From: Azotobacter beijerinckii
GTDB taxonomy: Bacteria > Pseudomonadota > Gammaproteobacteria > Pseudomonadales > Pseudomonadaceae
NCBI RefSeq assembly: GCF_900110885.1
Contig: NZ_FOFJ01000001.1
Span: forward strand, 160,509-224,508
Direction of reading: 5' to 3'
Length of the DNA stretch: 64,000 nt
The notes below the pieces were generated by a model. That model had not been told where the DNA came from. It saw nothing but the letters and a program-made list of their open reading frames with translations, and made no database searches. Numbering within the stretch: position 1 is the first letter of the stretch; each line of letters begins with the position of its first letter. The position numbers were made by a program, and so were the translations under genes. Of the stretch, positions 8,611-20,140 are shown piece after piece.

Positions 8611-10881
8611 TCACAGATTCTGGTAACGGTTCATGTCCAGTACCCCGGCCTCCAGCGGCTCGGTTTCCCGCAACCAGGCCGAGAGGTCGTTGAAGTAACG
8701 CCAGAACTCGGGGTGGCTGCGGCGGATACCCCAGCGCTCGACGACCGCCGCGAAGCCCGCCCCTCCCCTCGCCTGCTCCAGCGCCGCGACGAAAGCCGGC
8801 ACCTCCTCGGCGCGGACGTTGAAGAGGAAGTTCGGGTAGCTGCTCAGCACCCCCGGATAGAGCGTCAGGGTATCCAGCCTGGGCCGGTAGCGCAGCTGCT
8901 CGCCGAAGATGAACGCCACGTTGCTGTGGGCACGGTTGCGCAGCAGGCTGTAGATCTCCCGCTGCCCCTCGCCGTACTCGATGCGCAGCAGGCTGGCCTC
9001 CGGCAGGGCGAGCACCGCCGGCAGGCTGGCGGCGGGCCGGCTGGCCAGACGACTGAGGGTCTGCTCGGCGTACTGCAGCTCCCGCGCTACCCCGGGACGG
9101 TAGCAATGCGCCGAGCGGCAGCGGTTGAGCGGATCGGGACGGGCGTTGATTGCCGCATGCCGCTCCAGAAGATGCTCGGCGAAACTGCGGATCGGCTGGT
9201 GCTGCGGCAGTCCGAGTGCCGACGGGGTTACGCCGTCGATCTCGGTATAGGAGAGCCAGAGCTTGAGCTGGCCGCTGTTCTCGTACCAGCTGTCGAGGAT
9301 CGCCTGGCGCGAGTCGGCCGGCAGCAGGCGCAGGAAGTTCTGTTCGGCGCCGTTGCGGATCAGGTCGAAGTACAGGCGCGTCTGCAACTGGTGGGAGACA
9401 TTGCCGAATACGTCGAAATTCACCACCAGCTGGTAGTAGGTACGCTCGAACAGCGGGAAATCCAGCCACCACAGGGTCTGCGGCACCGCGCCGACCAGCC
9501 CCTTGCGCACCGAGGCGCTGTCGTGCTGGCGGAAGACGGTCAGCAGCGCGTTGTCGTTGCCGCCCCAGAGATCCGACCACTGCGCCGGGGCTTCGGCATA
9601 GGCCTGGCGGCGCAGGCTTTCGTAGCGCTTGAGCCGCTCCATATAGGTGCCCCAGAGACTCCACAGGCCAGCGATGTCGTCGAGCTGGCCGGGCAGCACG
9701 AGCAGCGGCGTCACCGCGGCGCGGTAGCGCGCATCGGTGAGGTAGCGGTCGCTTTCGGGGGCCTGGAACAGCGTCCAGAAGTGATCGCGGATCACGTCCG
9801 TGGCGATCTGCCCGCGACACACCGGACCACGGATGAAGGTACGCACGAAGTACTCGGCATTGTCCAGCATGAAACGGTAGCGCGCCTGCGGCGGAATCGC
9901 CGCGAAGGTGTCGAACGGATTGGCGCGGCGCTGGACGCCGTAGCCGGGCAGCTCCGCCACCGGCCAGTCGCCGGAGAAAAACAACTCGCGCACCCGCGCC
10001 AGCTTCTGCGGACCGAGCGGATAGGTGATGTGCGTCTTGTGCACGATCACCTCGCGAATCGGCCGCAGCCGGTAGTGGAAGTCGCTGCCGGGGTCGTCGT
10101 TGGGGCGTCGCGTGGCGATCGGCTCGACCGGCTGGCCGGCGGGGGTGCGCGAGCGCACCAGCTGGAAGAAGTGTCCCGGCGCGCCGCCCTCGAAATGCAG
10201 ATGGGCGAGGAACAGGTGCTCGTACAGCCAGCGGGCGACCAGCCGGGAGCGCATGTCCCGGGCATTCAGCAGGCGCTCCCAGTCGGCGATCTGCGCCGAC
10301 TCGGCCGGCGACGGTTCGAGCGGCACCTCGTCGACCGGCGCGCCCTGCTTCAGCCAATGCATCAGGGTCGCGTATTCGCCGTCGGTGAGGCCGGCGACGG
10401 CGAAGGGCATGCCGGCCCTGGGATTGTCCCGGGCGAAGGCCGCGAACTCGCCGGGCAGCGGACAGCTGTTCCGGCGGCCGATGCCGATCTCCAGGTCCTC
10501 CGGCAGCCGGACATTGTGCTCCAGCGGCCGGCTGCGGCCGAGTTCCAGCATGCGCGCCATCAGTGCCGCCTGGCCGCCGGCCTCGAGCACCGACTGGAAG
10601 CCCTTGCGCCGCCAGGCTGCCTCTCCCCGGGCGTCGAGAAACAGCCGGGTGGGTTCATCGGCCTCGGTGCGCAGGCCGTTGTACACCGAGCGCTTGTGGG
10701 CACCGCGCAACGCCCCTTCGCCGCTGCCCAGGTTGAGCTGGCAGGGCGAGTCGTAGCAGGCATGGCAGACCACGCACTTGGCGGTAAAGATCGGCTGGAT
10801 GTCGCGACGGTACGACAACTCTTCGGCCCGCGCCGCGGCGCCCAGCGCCAGCAGCACGAAGAGGAAAAGGCGAAGCGGCAT
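8611..10881 (-). CDS. cti: Fatty acid cis/trans isomerase Cti
   Basis: 756-residue periplasmic heme enzyme that converts cis-unsaturated fatty acyl chains of membrane lipids to trans, rigidifying the membrane under solvent or heat stress. A signal peptide ([19 protein letters not shown]) is followed by a c-type heme site CVVCH at residues 36-40. Length and N-terminal layout fit the Pseudomonas family. The ATG at 10881 was chosen because it starts the signal peptide, and the frame extends upstream to 10944 without conserved sequence. opmB lies 75 bases upstream on the same strand, so read-through from the efflux operon is possible. Confidence 0.93.
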   Translation of the reverse strand: MPLRLFLFVLLALGAAARAEELSYRRDIQPIFTAKCVVCHACYDSPCQLNLGSGEGALRGAHKRSVYNGLRTEADEPTRLFLDARGEAAWRRKGFQSVLEAGGQAALMARMLELGRSRPLEHNVRLPEDLEIGIGRRNSCPLPGEFAAFARDNPRAGMPFAVAGLTDGEYATLMHWLKQGAPVDEVPLEPSPAESAQIADWERLLNARDMRSRLVARWLYEHLFLAHLHFEGGAPGHFFQLVRSRTPAGQPVEPIATRRPNDDPGSDFHYRLRPIREVIVHKTHITYPLGPQKLARVRELFFSGDWPVAELPGYGVQRRANPFDTFAAIPPQARYRFMLDNAEYFVRTFIRGPVCRGQIATDVIRDHFWTLFQAPESDRYLTDARYRAAVTPLLVLPGQLDDIAGLWSLWGTYMERLKRYESLRRQAYAEAPAQWSDLWGGNDNALLTVFRQHDSASVRKGLVGAVPQTLWWLDFPLFERTYYQLVVNFDVFGNVSHQLQTRLYFDLIRNGAEQNFLRLLPADSRQAILDSWYENSGQLKLWLSYTEIDGVTPSALGLPQHQPIRSFAEHLLERHAAINARPDPLNRCRSAHCYRPGVARELQYAEQTLSRLASRPAASLPAVLALPEASLLRIEYGEGQREIYSLLRNRAHSNVAFIFGEQLRYRPRLDTLTLYPGVLSSYPNFLFNVRAEEVPAFVAALEQARGGAGFAAVVERWGIRRSHPEFWRYFNDLSAWLRETEPLEAGVLDMNRYQNL

Positions 10882-10956
10882 GGAGTAAGTCCTTGAGGCG
10901 GGGCGGCATTCTAACCGCAGGCGCGCCTCGTCACCGGCCCTCATCGCCCGAAGCCG

Positions 10957-12492
10957 TCAATCCTCTTCCGGCTTCGCTCGCGCCTTATCCAGCCGCTCGT
11001 CGAGCGTCTCCAGATCGTCCAGCTCGGCGCTGTCCCAGCCGCCGCCGAGGGCGGCGATCAGCTGCACGCTGGCAGTCAGCCGGTTGCTCAGCAGGGTCAG
11101 GCCGGTGCGCTCGTTGGACAGCGCCGCGGTCTGCACGGTGACCACGCTGGTGTAGTCGACGGTACCGGCCTTGTACTGGTTCTCCATCAGCCGGCGGGAC
11201 TCGTTGGCGGCGTCCACAGCCTCCTGCTGGGCCCGGCTCTCGCGCTCCAGCACGCTCAGTTGCACCAGGTAGTCCTCCACCTCGCGGAAGCTGTCCAGCA
11301 CGGTCTGCCGGTAGGTCGCTACCGCCTGCTGGTGGGTGGCCCGCGCCTGATCCACCTGGGAGCGCAGCAGGCCGCCATCGAACAGGGGCAGGGTCATCTC
11401 CGGGCCGATATTCCAGAAACGGTTGTCCGTCACGAACCAGTTGCTCGTAGTGCTGGAGCGATAGCCACCCGCCGCGCTCAGGCTGAAGGTCGGGAAACGG
11501 GCGGCCTTGGCCACGCCGATCAGGGCGTTGGCCGAGATCACCTGGCGCTCGGCGGAGGCCACGTCCGGGCGCCGCTCCAGGAGGCGCGACGGCAACAGGG
11601 TGGGGATTTCCGGCAGGGTCGGCAGGGCGTCCCGCTCGGCCAGGGCGAACTCGGCCGGCGGCACGCCGACCAGCACGGCGATGGCATGCTCCAGCTGGGC
11701 GCGCTGGTAGTCCAGGTCGACGGCTTGGGCCTCGGTGCTCTTCAGCTGGGTGCGCGCCTGGGTCACGTCGGACTTGGTGACCATGCCGGCGCGGTACTGG
11801 TTCTCGGTCAGGCGCAGGCTGCGCGCATAGGCCTCCACCGTGGCCTTGAGCAGGCGCCGCTGACCGTCCAGCACACGCAGTTGCAGGTAGCTCTGGGCCA
11901 GCGTGGACTGTTGGCTGAGTCGCACCGCGGCGAGGTCGGCGGCGCTGGCCTGCAGGCTGGCGCGATCCGACTCCAGCTGGCGGCGCAGCCTGCCCCAGAT
12001 GTCCAGCTCCCAGCTGATGTTGGTGACCGCGTTGTAGCTGTCGGTGATGCTGCCGCCTCCGCCGCCGGTGCTGACCGTCGAACCGTCGGCCAGGCGCACC
12101 GAACCGCCGCCGCCCGAGGCCGACGACGAGCGGGTCTTGTCGACGCTGGCCCCGCCGGTCGGGAAGAACGCCGCCTTCGCCCCGCGCACCGCAGTCTTCG
12201 CCTGCAGGTACTGGGCCACCGACTGGGCGACGGTCTGGTTGGCGTCGTCCAGGCGGCGCATCAGATCGCTCAGCACGGGGTCGGCGTACATCTCCCACCA
12301 GCGGCCGCGCTCGAGTTCGTCGGCGGGTGTGGCGAGCTTCCAGCCCTCGCCCTCCTTGAAGCTGTCCGGGGTGGACAACACGGGACGTTCATAGTCCGGG
12401 CCGAGGGCGCAGCCGGTCAGGGCCAGGCTCAGGGCGAAGGTCAGCGACCAGGCGAGCCGCTGGGGTCGGGAAGATGGAGCGGAGGCGGTCAT
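10957..12492 (-). CDS. opmB: RND efflux outer-membrane lipoprotein OpmB
   Basis: 511-residue TolC/NodT-family channel. The signal peptide ends in the lipobox LALTGC, so Cys28 is lipidated. Two OEP repeats follow, with long alpha-helical coiled-coil stretches. A Gly/Ser-rich insert near residues 135-150 (SGGGGS, GGGGGS) is unusual. Its ATG overlaps the stop of muxC by 4 bases, which indicates translational coupling. It is the outer-membrane exit of the MuxABC pump, which in P. aeruginosa exports several antibiotics. Confidence 0.9.
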   Translation of the reverse strand: MTASAPSSRPQRLAWSLTFALSLALTGCALGPDYERPVLSTPDSFKEGEGWKLATPADELERGRWWEMYADPVLSDLMRRLDDANQTVAQSVAQYLQAKTAVRGAKAAFFPTGGASVDKTRSSSASGGGGSVRLADGSTVSTGGGGGSITDSYNAVTNISWELDIWGRLRRQLESDRASLQASAADLAAVRLSQQSTLAQSYLQLRVLDGQRRLLKATVEAYARSLRLTENQYRAGMVTKSDVTQARTQLKSTEAQAVDLDYQRAQLEHAIAVLVGVPPAEFALAERDALPTLPEIPTLLPSRLLERRPDVASAERQVISANALIGVAKAARFPTFSLSAAGGYRSSTTSNWFVTDNRFWNIGPEMTLPLFDGGLLRSQVDQARATHQQAVATYRQTVLDSFREVEDYLVQLSVLERESRAQQEAVDAANESRRLMENQYKAGTVDYTSVVTVQTAALSNERTGLTLLSNRLTASVQLIAALGGGWDSAELDDLETLDERLDKARAKPEED

Positions 12493-15400
12493 AACGAGGT
12501 ATCCAGGGCGGCATCGCTGCGCACGCCGCGCCAGCGGTTGAAGCGGTGACGCAGGCGGTCGAAGAACAGATAGACCACCGGCGTGCTGTAGAGGGTCAAG
12601 AGTTGGCTGAGGACCAGCCCGCCGACGATGGCGAGCCCCAGCGGGCGGCGCATTTCCGCCCCCTCGGCGGTGTCCAGCAGCAATGGCAGGGCGCCGAGGA
12701 TCGCCGACAGGGTGGTCATCAGGATCGGCCTGAAGCGCAGCAGACAGGCACGACGGATCGACTCCTCCGGGCCGAGCCGCGCGTGGCGCTCCAGCTGCAG
12801 CGCCAGGTCGATCATCAGGATGGCGTTCTTCTTCACCACGCCGATCAGGAGGAACAGGCCAAGCAGCGAGATCAGGCTGAACTGGTCGCCGACCAGCTCG
12901 ATCGCCAGCAGCGCACCGACGCCCGCCGAGGGCAGCGTGGAGAGGATGGTCAGCGGGTGGACGTAGCTCTCGTAGAGGATGCCGAGGACGATATACACCA
13001 CCAGCAGCGCGCCGAGGATCATCAGCGGCTGGGCCTTCTGCGCCTGCAGCAGGGCGCCGCCGGTGCCGCCGAGCTGGCCCTGCACGTCGGTGGGCAGCCC
13101 GACCCGCGCCACCGCCTGCTGGATCGCCTGGTTGGCCTCCACCGCGCTATGGCCGGGCGCGATGGAATAGCCGATGTTCTCCGCGGCGAACTGGCCCTGG
13201 TGCTGCACCCGGTCCTCCTCCAGGCTGCGCTCCCAGTGGGAGAAGGCCGACAGCGGCACGCGCAGCCCGCCGTCGGTGATCAGCTGGACCATGTCCAGCG
13301 CCTCGGGGGACTGGGCGTAGCGCGGGTCGATCTCCATCACCACCTGGTACTGGTTGAGGTCGTCGTAGATGGTCGAGATCTGCCGCTGGCTGAAGGCGTT
13401 GTTCAGCACCGCGGTGACCATGTCCATGTCCACGCCGAGGCGCTTGGCGGTCTCGCGGTCCACAACCAGGCGGATCTGCTGGGCGCCCTCGCCCTGGTTG
13501 GCGTCGATGTCGGTGAGCTGGGGCAGCGCGGCCATGGCCTCGCGCACCTTGGGCAGCCAGATGCGCAGCAGCTCCAGATCGCTGGAAAGCAGCACGTACT
13601 CGTTCTCCGAGCTGCGCCCCTGGCGCCCGCCGAACTGCAGATCCTGGTCGGCCATGAGGAACAGCTGGCCGCCCGGAACCTTCGGCAGGCTCTTGCGCAG
13701 GCGGTCGATCACCTGCTGGGCGGAGAGGCCGCGCTCGGCGATCGGCTTCAGGCGCACGATGACCATCGCGTTGCTGATCCCGCCCTTGCCGCCGATGAAA
13801 CCGGCCACGCTCTGCACCGCCGGATCGGCGAGCAACGCCCGGCGATAGGCTTGCAGCTTCGGCTGCATGACCTGGAAGGACAGCCCGTCGTCGCCGCGGA
13901 CGAAGCCGATCAGTTGGCCGGTGTCCTGCTGCGGGAGGAAGGTCTTGGGCACCGCGACATACAGGTAGACGTTCAGCGCGATGGTCGCCAACAGACCGAA
14001 CAGCATCAGCGTCGAATGCGCCAGGGCCCAGTCCAGGCTGCGCGCGTAGCCGGCCATCACCCGCGCCTGCAGGCCACTGGCGAAGCGCCCCAGGCGGCTG
14101 GGCGCGCGTGCCTCGGTCTCGGGCTTGAGCCAGCGCGCGCAGAGCATCGGGGTCAGGGTCAGCGAAACCAGCAGGGAGATCAGGATGGCCACCGCCAGGG
14201 TGATCGAGAACTCGCGGAACAGCCGCTCGACGATGCCGCCCATGAACAGCATGGAGAGGAACACCACGACCAGCGACAGGTTCATCGACAGCAGGGTGAA
14301 GCCCACCTCGCGCGAGCCCTTGAGCGCCGCCGCCAGCGGCGGCTCGCCGTCCTCGACGTGCCGGGCGATGTTCTCCAGCACCACGATGGCGTCGTCCACC
14401 ACCAGGCCGGTGGCGATGATCAGCGCCATCAGCGACAGGTTGTTCAGGGAAAAACCCCACAGGTACATCACCGCGAAGCTGCCGACCAGCGACACCGGCA
14501 CCGCCAGCGCCGGAATCAGTGCGGCACGCCAGTGGCCGAGGAAGGCCAGCACCACCAGGATCACCAGACCCACGGCGATCAGCAGGGTACGCTCGGCCTC
14601 GTGGAGGGTGGCGCGGATCACCGGCGAGCGGTCCATCGCCACCTCCAGCTCGACGCTGGCCGGAATCACCTCGCGCAGCGCCGGCAGCCGGGCGCGGATC
14701 TCGGCGATGGTCTCGATGATGTTGGCGCCGGCCTGGCGGTTGACGATCAGCAGCACCGCGTCCTTGTCGTTGTAGAAGCCGCTGTTGTAGCGGTCCTCCA
14801 CGCCGTCGTGCACCTGTGCCACGTCGCTCAGGCGCACCGGCCCGTCGTTCTGGTAGCGGATCACCAGCGGCCGGTAGTCGGCGGCGCGCTCCAGCTGGTC
14901 GTTGGCCTGCACCTGCCAGTGGCGCAGGGCATCCTCCACGTCGCCCTTGGGACGCCGCACGTTGGCCGCGGCGATCGCCTGGCGTACCTCGTCGAGGGCG
15001 ATGCCGTACTGGTCGAGCAGGCGCGGCTCCAGCTCGATCCGTACCGCCGGCAGCGAACTACCACCGACCTGCACCTCGCCCACCCCGTCGACCTGGGAGA
15101 GCTTCTGCGCCACGATGGTCGAGGCAACGTCGTAGAGCTGGCCCTTGTCGAGCACCTTGGAAGTCAGCGAGAGCACCATGATCGGCGCCTGGGAGGGATT
15201 GACCTTGCGGTAGGTGGGCATGCTGCGCATGCCGCTGGGCAGCAGGGTGCGCGCCTCGCTGATCGCTGCCTGCACCTCGCGGGCGGCGGCGTCGATGTCG
15301 CGGCCGATGTCGAAGAGGATGATGATCCGCGTGCTGCCCTGGCTGTTGCGGCTGGTCATCTCGCTGATCCCGGCGATGCCGCCGAGCGCCCGCTCCAGCG

Positions 15401-15596
15401 GCGTCGCCACGGTGGACGCCATGATCTGCGGGCTGGCCCCGGCCAGGCTGGCCTCCACGGTGATCGCCGGGAAGTCCATCTTCGGCAGCGGCGACACCGG
15501 CAGCAGGCCGAAGCTCAGCGCACCGAGCAGGAGGATCGCCAGGCTGAGCAGCAGGGTCGCCACCGGACGGCGGATGAAGGGAGCCGAGAGGTTCAT
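12489..15596 (-). CDS. muxC: RND efflux permease MuxC (MdtC-like)
   Basis: 1035-residue inner-membrane HAE1-family pump subunit. It has twelve hydrophobic segments, two large periplasmic loops and the proton-relay region in TM4 (TGLVVDDAIVVLENIARH near residue 405). It works with MuxB as a heteromeric transporter, as MdtB/MdtC do in enteric bacteria. The start is 88 bases after the muxB stop and that gap holds a REP-like palindrome. Its 3' end overlaps opmB by 4 bases. Confidence 0.92.
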   Translation of the reverse strand: MNLSAPFIRRPVATLLLSLAILLLGALSFGLLPVSPLPKMDFPAITVEASLAGASPQIMASTVATPLERALGGIAGISEMTSRNSQGSTRIIILFDIGRDIDAAAREVQAAISEARTLLPSGMRSMPTYRKVNPSQAPIMVLSLTSKVLDKGQLYDVASTIVAQKLSQVDGVGEVQVGGSSLPAVRIELEPRLLDQYGIALDEVRQAIAAANVRRPKGDVEDALRHWQVQANDQLERAADYRPLVIRYQNDGPVRLSDVAQVHDGVEDRYNSGFYNDKDAVLLIVNRQAGANIIETIAEIRARLPALREVIPASVELEVAMDRSPVIRATLHEAERTLLIAVGLVILVVLAFLGHWRAALIPALAVPVSLVGSFAVMYLWGFSLNNLSLMALIIATGLVVDDAIVVLENIARHVEDGEPPLAAALKGSREVGFTLLSMNLSLVVVFLSMLFMGGIVERLFREFSITLAVAILISLLVSLTLTPMLCARWLKPETEARAPSRLGRFASGLQARVMAGYARSLDWALAHSTLMLFGLLATIALNVYLYVAVPKTFLPQQDTGQLIGFVRGDDGLSFQVMQPKLQAYRRALLADPAVQSVAGFIGGKGGISNAMVIVRLKPIAERGLSAQQVIDRLRKSLPKVPGGQLFLMADQDLQFGGRQGRSSENEYVLLSSDLELLRIWLPKVREAMAALPQLTDIDANQGEGAQQIRLVVDRETAKRLGVDMDMVTAVLNNAFSQRQISTIYDDLNQYQVVMEIDPRYAQSPEALDMVQLITDGGLRVPLSAFSHWERSLEEDRVQHQGQFAAENIGYSIAPGHSAVEANQAIQQAVARVGLPTDVQGQLGGTGGALLQAQKAQPLMILGALLVVYIVLGILYESYVHPLTILSTLPSAGVGALLAIELVGDQFSLISLLGLFLLIGVVKKNAILMIDLALQLERHARLGPEESIRRACLLRFRPILMTTLSAILGALPLLLDTAEGAEMRRPLGLAIVGGLVLSQLLTLYSTPVVYLFFDRLRHRFNRWRGVRSDAALDTSL

Positions 15597-15607
15597 GCCG
15601 CCCCCCC

Positions 15608-15668
15608 TGTAGGAGCAAATTCATTTGCGACAGGTGCAACGCAAATCGCGAATGAATTCGCTCCCACA
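15608..15668. repeat. REP-like palindrome inside the mux operon
   Basis: Arms 15608-15630 (TGTAGGAGCAAATTCATT and following bases) and 15646-15668 (ending GAATTCGCTCCCACA) are inverted repeats with two or three mismatches around a 15-base centre. The GGGAGCGAATTCATTCGCG-type arm is typical of REP elements in Pseudomonas. It could stabilise the upstream muxAB message or attenuate muxC. Confidence 0.75.
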
Positions 15669-15684
15669 CAAAACGGCTTGAGGC

Positions 15685-18600
15685 TCATGCCGTCACCCCC
15701 GCCGCGCTGCGGCCCATGAAGCGCCGGCTCAGGCGGTCGAAGGCCAGGTAGATCACCGGGGTGGTGAACAGCGTCAGGAGCTGGCTGAGCAGCAACCCGC
15801 CGACCAGCACCAGGCCCAGCGGCTGGCGCAGCTCGGCGCCGGAGCCGGTGGCGAACATCAGCGGGATGGCGCCGAACAGCGCGGCCAGGGTGGTCATCAG
15901 GATCGGCCGGAAGCGCAAGAGCGCCGCGCGGTGGATCGCCGCCTGCGGGTCCATGCCCTGATGGCGCTCGGCCTCCAGGGCGAAGTCGATCATCATGATC
16001 GCGTTCTTCTTGACGATGCCGATCAAGAGGATGATGCCGATGATCGCGATCAGCCCCAGGTCGTTGCCGGAGAGCAGCAGCGCCAGCAGCGCCCCCACCG
16101 CGGCCGAAGGCAGCGTGGAGAGGATGGTGATCGGGTGGATGTAGCTCTCGTAGAGCACGCCGAGCACGATGTACATGGTGACGACGGCGGCGAGGATCAG
16201 CAGCAGGGTGCTCGACAGCGAGGCGCGGAACGCCTCGGCGGCGCCCTGGAAGCGGCTCTCGATGCCGCCCGGCAGGCCGATCTCCCGCTCCACGCCCTCG
16301 ATCGCCGCCACCGCCGCGCCGAGCGAGATGCCCGGCGCCAGGTTGAACGACAGGGTCACCGCGGGGAACTGGCCGATGTGGTTGATCAGCAGCGCCGCCG
16401 CCCGCTCCTCGATACGCGCCAGGGACGACAGCCGCACCTGGCCGCCCTCGGCGCTGGCCACATGCACCTCGTCCAGCGCCGCCGGGCCGAGGCTGTCGAC
16501 AGCCCGGCTTTCCAGCACCACCCGGTACTGGCTGGCCTGGGTGTAGATGGTCGAGATCTGCCGCTGGCCGAAGGCGTCGTAGAGCGCGTCGTCGATGGCG
16601 GCAACGGTCACCCCGAGGCGCGCGGCGGCGTCGCGATCAATGTTCAGGTAGACCTGCAGGCCACGGGTCTGCAGGTCGCTGGCCACGTCGGTCAGCTCCG
16701 GCAGCGCGGCAAGCGCCTCGACCAGCTTCGGCGTCCAGGTCTCGAGCAGCGCACCGTCCGGCGATTCCAGGGTGAACTGGAACTGGGTGCGGCTGACCCG
16801 GTCCTCGATGGTCAGGTCCTGCACCGGCTGGAGGAACAGCTGGATGCCCGGCACCGCGGCGAGCTGCGGACGCAGCCGCTCGATCACCTGGCTGGCGGTG
16901 ACCGTGCGCGCGGCATGCGGCTTGAGGTTGATCAGCAGGCGCCCGCTGTTGAGGGTGACGTTGTCGCCGTCCACGCCGATATAGGAAGAGAGGCTGGCCA
17001 CCGCCGGGTCCTGCAGGATGACCTCGGCGAGGTGCTGCTGGCGCTCGCTCATGGCGCGGAAGGAAATACTCTGCTGCGCCTCGGAGATCCCCTGGATCAC
17101 CCCGGTGTCCTGGACCGGGAAGAAGCCCTTGGGCACCGCCTGGTAGAGCACCACAGTGAGACCGAGGGTGGCCACGCCGATCAGCAGGGTCAGCGCCTGG
17201 TGGCGCAGCACCCAGTGCAGGGCGAGGTCGTAGCCGGCGATCAGGGCGTCGATCCAGGCGCCGCTGGCGCGGTAGAAGCGGCCCTGGCGCTCCTCCGGCT
17301 CCTCCTGCTTGAGGAACAGCGCGCACATCATCGGCGTCAGGGTCAGCGACACCACCAGCGAGATGAGGATGGCCACCGCCAGGGTAATGGCGAACTCGCG
17401 AAACAGCCGGCCGACCACATCGGCCATGAACAGCAGCGGGATCAGCACGGCGATCAGCGAGAAGGTCAGCGAGATCAGGGTGAAACCGATCTGCTTCGCC
17501 CCCTTGAGGGCCGCCTCGAGCGGCGTCGCGCCCTCCTCCAGGTGGCGGGCGATGTTCTCCAGCATGACGATGGCGTCGTCGACCACGAAGCCGGCGGCGA
17601 CGGTCAGCGCCATCAGCGTCAGGTTGTTGATGGAGAAGCCGGCCACGTACATCACCCCGAAGGTGCCGATCAAGGACAGCGGCACGGCGATCGAGGGGAT
17701 CAGCGTGGCCGACAGCTTGCGCAGGAAGACGAAGGTCACCAGCACCACCAGGCCCACCGCCAGCACCAGCTCGAACTGCACATCGTGCACCGCGGCGCGG
17801 ATGGTCTGGGTGCGGTCGGTGAGCGGAATCACCTCGAGACTGGCCGGCAGGGTCGCGGCGATCTGCGGCAGCAGCGCCTGGATGCGCCCGACCACCTCGA
17901 TGACGTTGGCCCCCGGCTGGCGCTGGATGTTCACCAGCACCGCCGCGTTGCGGTTGGCCCAGGCGGCCAGACGGTCGTTCTCGGCGCCGTCGACGATTCG
18001 CGCGACGTCCTTGAGGCGCAGGGTCGCGCCGTTCTGGTGGGCGAGGATCAGGTCGCGGTATTCGTTGGCGGATTTGAGCTGGTCGTTGGCGTCGAGCTGC
18101 GACACCCGGGTCGGGCCGTCGAAGTTGCCCTTGGGCTGGTTGACGTTGGAGGCGGTGATCAGCGAACGCACGTCGGAGAGGTTCAGGCCGTAGGTGGCCA
18201 GCGCCTGCGGATCGACCTTGATGCGCACCGCCGGGCGCTGGCCGCCGGCCAGGCTGACCATCCCGACGCCGGTGATCTGCGCCAGCTTCTGCGCCATGCG
18301 GGTGTCCACCAGGTCGTTGATCTCCGGCAGCGGCATGGTTGCCGAGGTGACCGCCAGGGTCACCACCGGGGTGTCGGCCGGATTGACCTTGTTGTACACC
18401 GGCGGTGTCGGCAGGTCGTCGGGCAAGAGGTTGCTGGCCGCGTTGATCGCCGCCTGCACCGACTGCTCGGCGACCTCCAGGTTCACCTCCAGGCTGAAAC
18501 GCAGGGTGATCACCGAGGCGCCGCCGGAGCTGGTCGAGGACATCTGCTTGAGGCCCGGCATCTGGCCGAACTGGCGCTCCAGCGGGGCGGTCACCGCGCT

Positions 18601-18780
18601 GGTCATCACCTCGGGGCTGGCGCCGGGATAGAGGGTCATCACGCGGATGGTCGGATAGTCCACCTCGGGCAGCGCGGAAACCGGCAGCAGGCGGTAGGCG
18701 ATCACCCCGCAGAGAAAGACCGCGACCATGATCAGGGTGGTGGCGACCGGCCGGAGGATGAAGGGGCGCGAGAGGTTCAT
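15685..18780 (-). CDS. muxB: RND efflux permease MuxB (MdtB-like)
   Basis: 1031-residue inner-membrane RND pump subunit. [18 protein letters not shown] is the standard first transmembrane segment of this family. TM4 carries the proton-relay Asp pair ([18 protein letters not shown] near residue 405). It partners MuxC in a heteromeric pump. The start overlaps the muxA stop by 4 bases (ATGA), so translation is probably coupled. The open frame extends far upstream of 18780, but that part is a shadow of muxA. Confidence 0.93.
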   Translation of the reverse strand: MNLSRPFILRPVATTLIMVAVFLCGVIAYRLLPVSALPEVDYPTIRVMTLYPGASPEVMTSAVTAPLERQFGQMPGLKQMSSTSSGGASVITLRFSLEVNLEVAEQSVQAAINAASNLLPDDLPTPPVYNKVNPADTPVVTLAVTSATMPLPEINDLVDTRMAQKLAQITGVGMVSLAGGQRPAVRIKVDPQALATYGLNLSDVRSLITASNVNQPKGNFDGPTRVSQLDANDQLKSANEYRDLILAHQNGATLRLKDVARIVDGAENDRLAAWANRNAAVLVNIQRQPGANVIEVVGRIQALLPQIAATLPASLEVIPLTDRTQTIRAAVHDVQFELVLAVGLVVLVTFVFLRKLSATLIPSIAVPLSLIGTFGVMYVAGFSINNLTLMALTVAAGFVVDDAIVMLENIARHLEEGATPLEAALKGAKQIGFTLISLTFSLIAVLIPLLFMADVVGRLFREFAITLAVAILISLVVSLTLTPMMCALFLKQEEPEERQGRFYRASGAWIDALIAGYDLALHWVLRHQALTLLIGVATLGLTVVLYQAVPKGFFPVQDTGVIQGISEAQQSISFRAMSERQQHLAEVILQDPAVASLSSYIGVDGDNVTLNSGRLLINLKPHAARTVTASQVIERLRPQLAAVPGIQLFLQPVQDLTIEDRVSRTQFQFTLESPDGALLETWTPKLVEALAALPELTDVASDLQTRGLQVYLNIDRDAAARLGVTVAAIDDALYDAFGQRQISTIYTQASQYRVVLESRAVDSLGPAALDEVHVASAEGGQVRLSSLARIEERAAALLINHIGQFPAVTLSFNLAPGISLGAAVAAIEGVEREIGLPGGIESRFQGAAEAFRASLSSTLLLILAAVVTMYIVLGVLYESYIHPITILSTLPSAAVGALLALLLSGNDLGLIAIIGIILLIGIVKKNAIMMIDFALEAERHQGMDPQAAIHRAALLRFRPILMTTLAALFGAIPLMFATGSGAELRQPLGLVLVGGLLLSQLLTLFTTPVIYLAFDRLSRRFMGRSAAGVTA

Positions 18781-20057
18781 GCGCTGGGCTTCGCTGTCTG
18801 CGGCCGGCCCGCCGGCGCCGGCTTGGGCGCCTCGCCGGCGGGCGGGCGGCTGTCGTCGATCACCTCGACCTTGCCGCCGTCGCGCAGGCGGTCGGTGCCC
18901 TCCAGCACCAGCCGCTCGCCGAGGCTCAGGCCCTGCTCGATCAGGGTGGTGGTGCCGTCGCCGGGGCCGGCCGTCACATAGCGCAGCTGCGCCTTGCCGT
19001 CGTCGCCGACCACGTAGACGAAGGTGCCCTGGGAGCCGAACTGCAGCGCCGCCGCCGGTGCCAGCAGGGCCTGCCGGCGGGTGGTCACGCGCAGCCGGAC
19101 GTTGACGAACTGGTTGGGGAACAGGCGCTGCTCGGCATTCTCGAAGCGCGCCTTGAGACGCACGGTGCCGGTGGTCAGGTCGATCTGGTTGTCCAGGCTC
19201 TCCAGCTCGCCCACCGCCAGGCGGTTGCGCTCGCTGCGGTCCCAGGCCTCCACGCCCAGGCGCTGGCCGGCGTGCAGCTGCTCCAGCACCTGCGGCAGCT
19301 CGCCCTCGGGCAGGGTGAAGCTGACCGAGATCGGCAGGGTCTGGGTGATGCTCACCAGCGGCGTGGTGTCGCCGCTGCTGACCAGGTTGCCGACGTCCAC
19401 CTGGCGCAGGCCGAGGCGCCCGGCGATGGGCGCGCGCACCTGGGTGTACTCCAGGTTGACCCGGGCCTGCTCGACCGCCGCCTGGTTGGAGCGGACCGTG
19501 CCCTGGTACTGGGCGACCAGCGCCTCCTGGGTGTCGAGGGTCTGCTTGGCGACCGAATCCTCGGCGTACAGCCCCTTGTAGCGGGCCAGGTCGATCTCGG
19601 CATTGCGCAGCTGCGCGCGGGTCTGCTGCAGGGTGCCCTCGGCCTGCTTGAGCGCCGCCTCGTAGAGCCGCGGGTCGATCACCGCCAGCAGGTCGCCGGC
19701 CTTGACCTGCTGCCCTTCGCGGTACAGCACCTTGACCAGTTCGCCGTCGACCCGCGAACGCACGTTCACCGTGTTGTAGGCGGTGACCGTGCCCAGCGCC
19801 TTGAGCTCGACCGGGAAATCGCCCTGCTTCACCTCGCCCACCCGCACCGGCACCGGACCACCGAAGGCCCCGCCCGGTCCACCGGGTCCTCCCGGGCCGC
19901 CCGGCCGGCCTGCCGCCGCACCGGCCGAAACCTTGGCACCGGAAAGCGCCGGCCACTGCCACCAGGCGGCAAGCCCGACGGCGACGAGCACCGCCAGCAG
20001 CCAATAGGGCCAGCGGCGGGGTGCTGGAGACGGAGAATTCAGGTTCGACTCGGACAT
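18777..20057 (-). CDS. muxA: RND efflux periplasmic adaptor MuxA (MdtA-like)
   Basis: 426-residue membrane-fusion protein. An N-terminal anchor ([18 protein letters not shown]) is followed by a Gly/Pro-rich linker with [11 protein letters not shown] near residues 52-63. Lipoyl/barrel-sandwich halves ([20 protein letters not shown] and [18 protein letters not shown]) flank the coiled-coil hairpin, then a beta-barrel domain. It links MuxBC to OpmB. The ATG at 20057 is preferred to a TTG at 20066. It is the first gene of a muxA-muxB-muxC-opmB operon whose upstream region ends at a palindromic element 84 bases away. Confidence 0.92.
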   Translation of the reverse strand: MSESNLNSPSPAPRRWPYWLLAVLVAVGLAAWWQWPALSGAKVSAGAAAGRPGGPGGPGGPGGAFGGPVPVRVGEVKQGDFPVELKALGTVTAYNTVNVRSRVDGELVKVLYREGQQVKAGDLLAVIDPRLYEAALKQAEGTLQQTRAQLRNAEIDLARYKGLYAEDSVAKQTLDTQEALVAQYQGTVRSNQAAVEQARVNLEYTQVRAPIAGRLGLRQVDVGNLVSSGDTTPLVSITQTLPISVSFTLPEGELPQVLEQLHAGQRLGVEAWDRSERNRLAVGELESLDNQIDLTTGTVRLKARFENAEQRLFPNQFVNVRLRVTTRRQALLAPAAALQFGSQGTFVYVVGDDGKAQLRYVTAGPGDGTTTLIEQGLSLGERLVLEGTDRLRDGGKVEVIDDSRPPAGEAPKPAPAGRPQTAKPSA

Positions 20058-20140
20058 GACGGGCAACCGCTTTCAAAGGACGCCGAACGATAAGTATTCG
20101 CGTCGACCAAGCAAAGGGCCTTTACGGGTCTTTTACCTTA

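Noticed and set aside
15961..18981. Long plus-strand frames across muxB/muxC and tamB
   Set aside because: They are Arg/Gln/His/Asp-rich shadows of the minus-strand efflux and tamB genes and have no family features.
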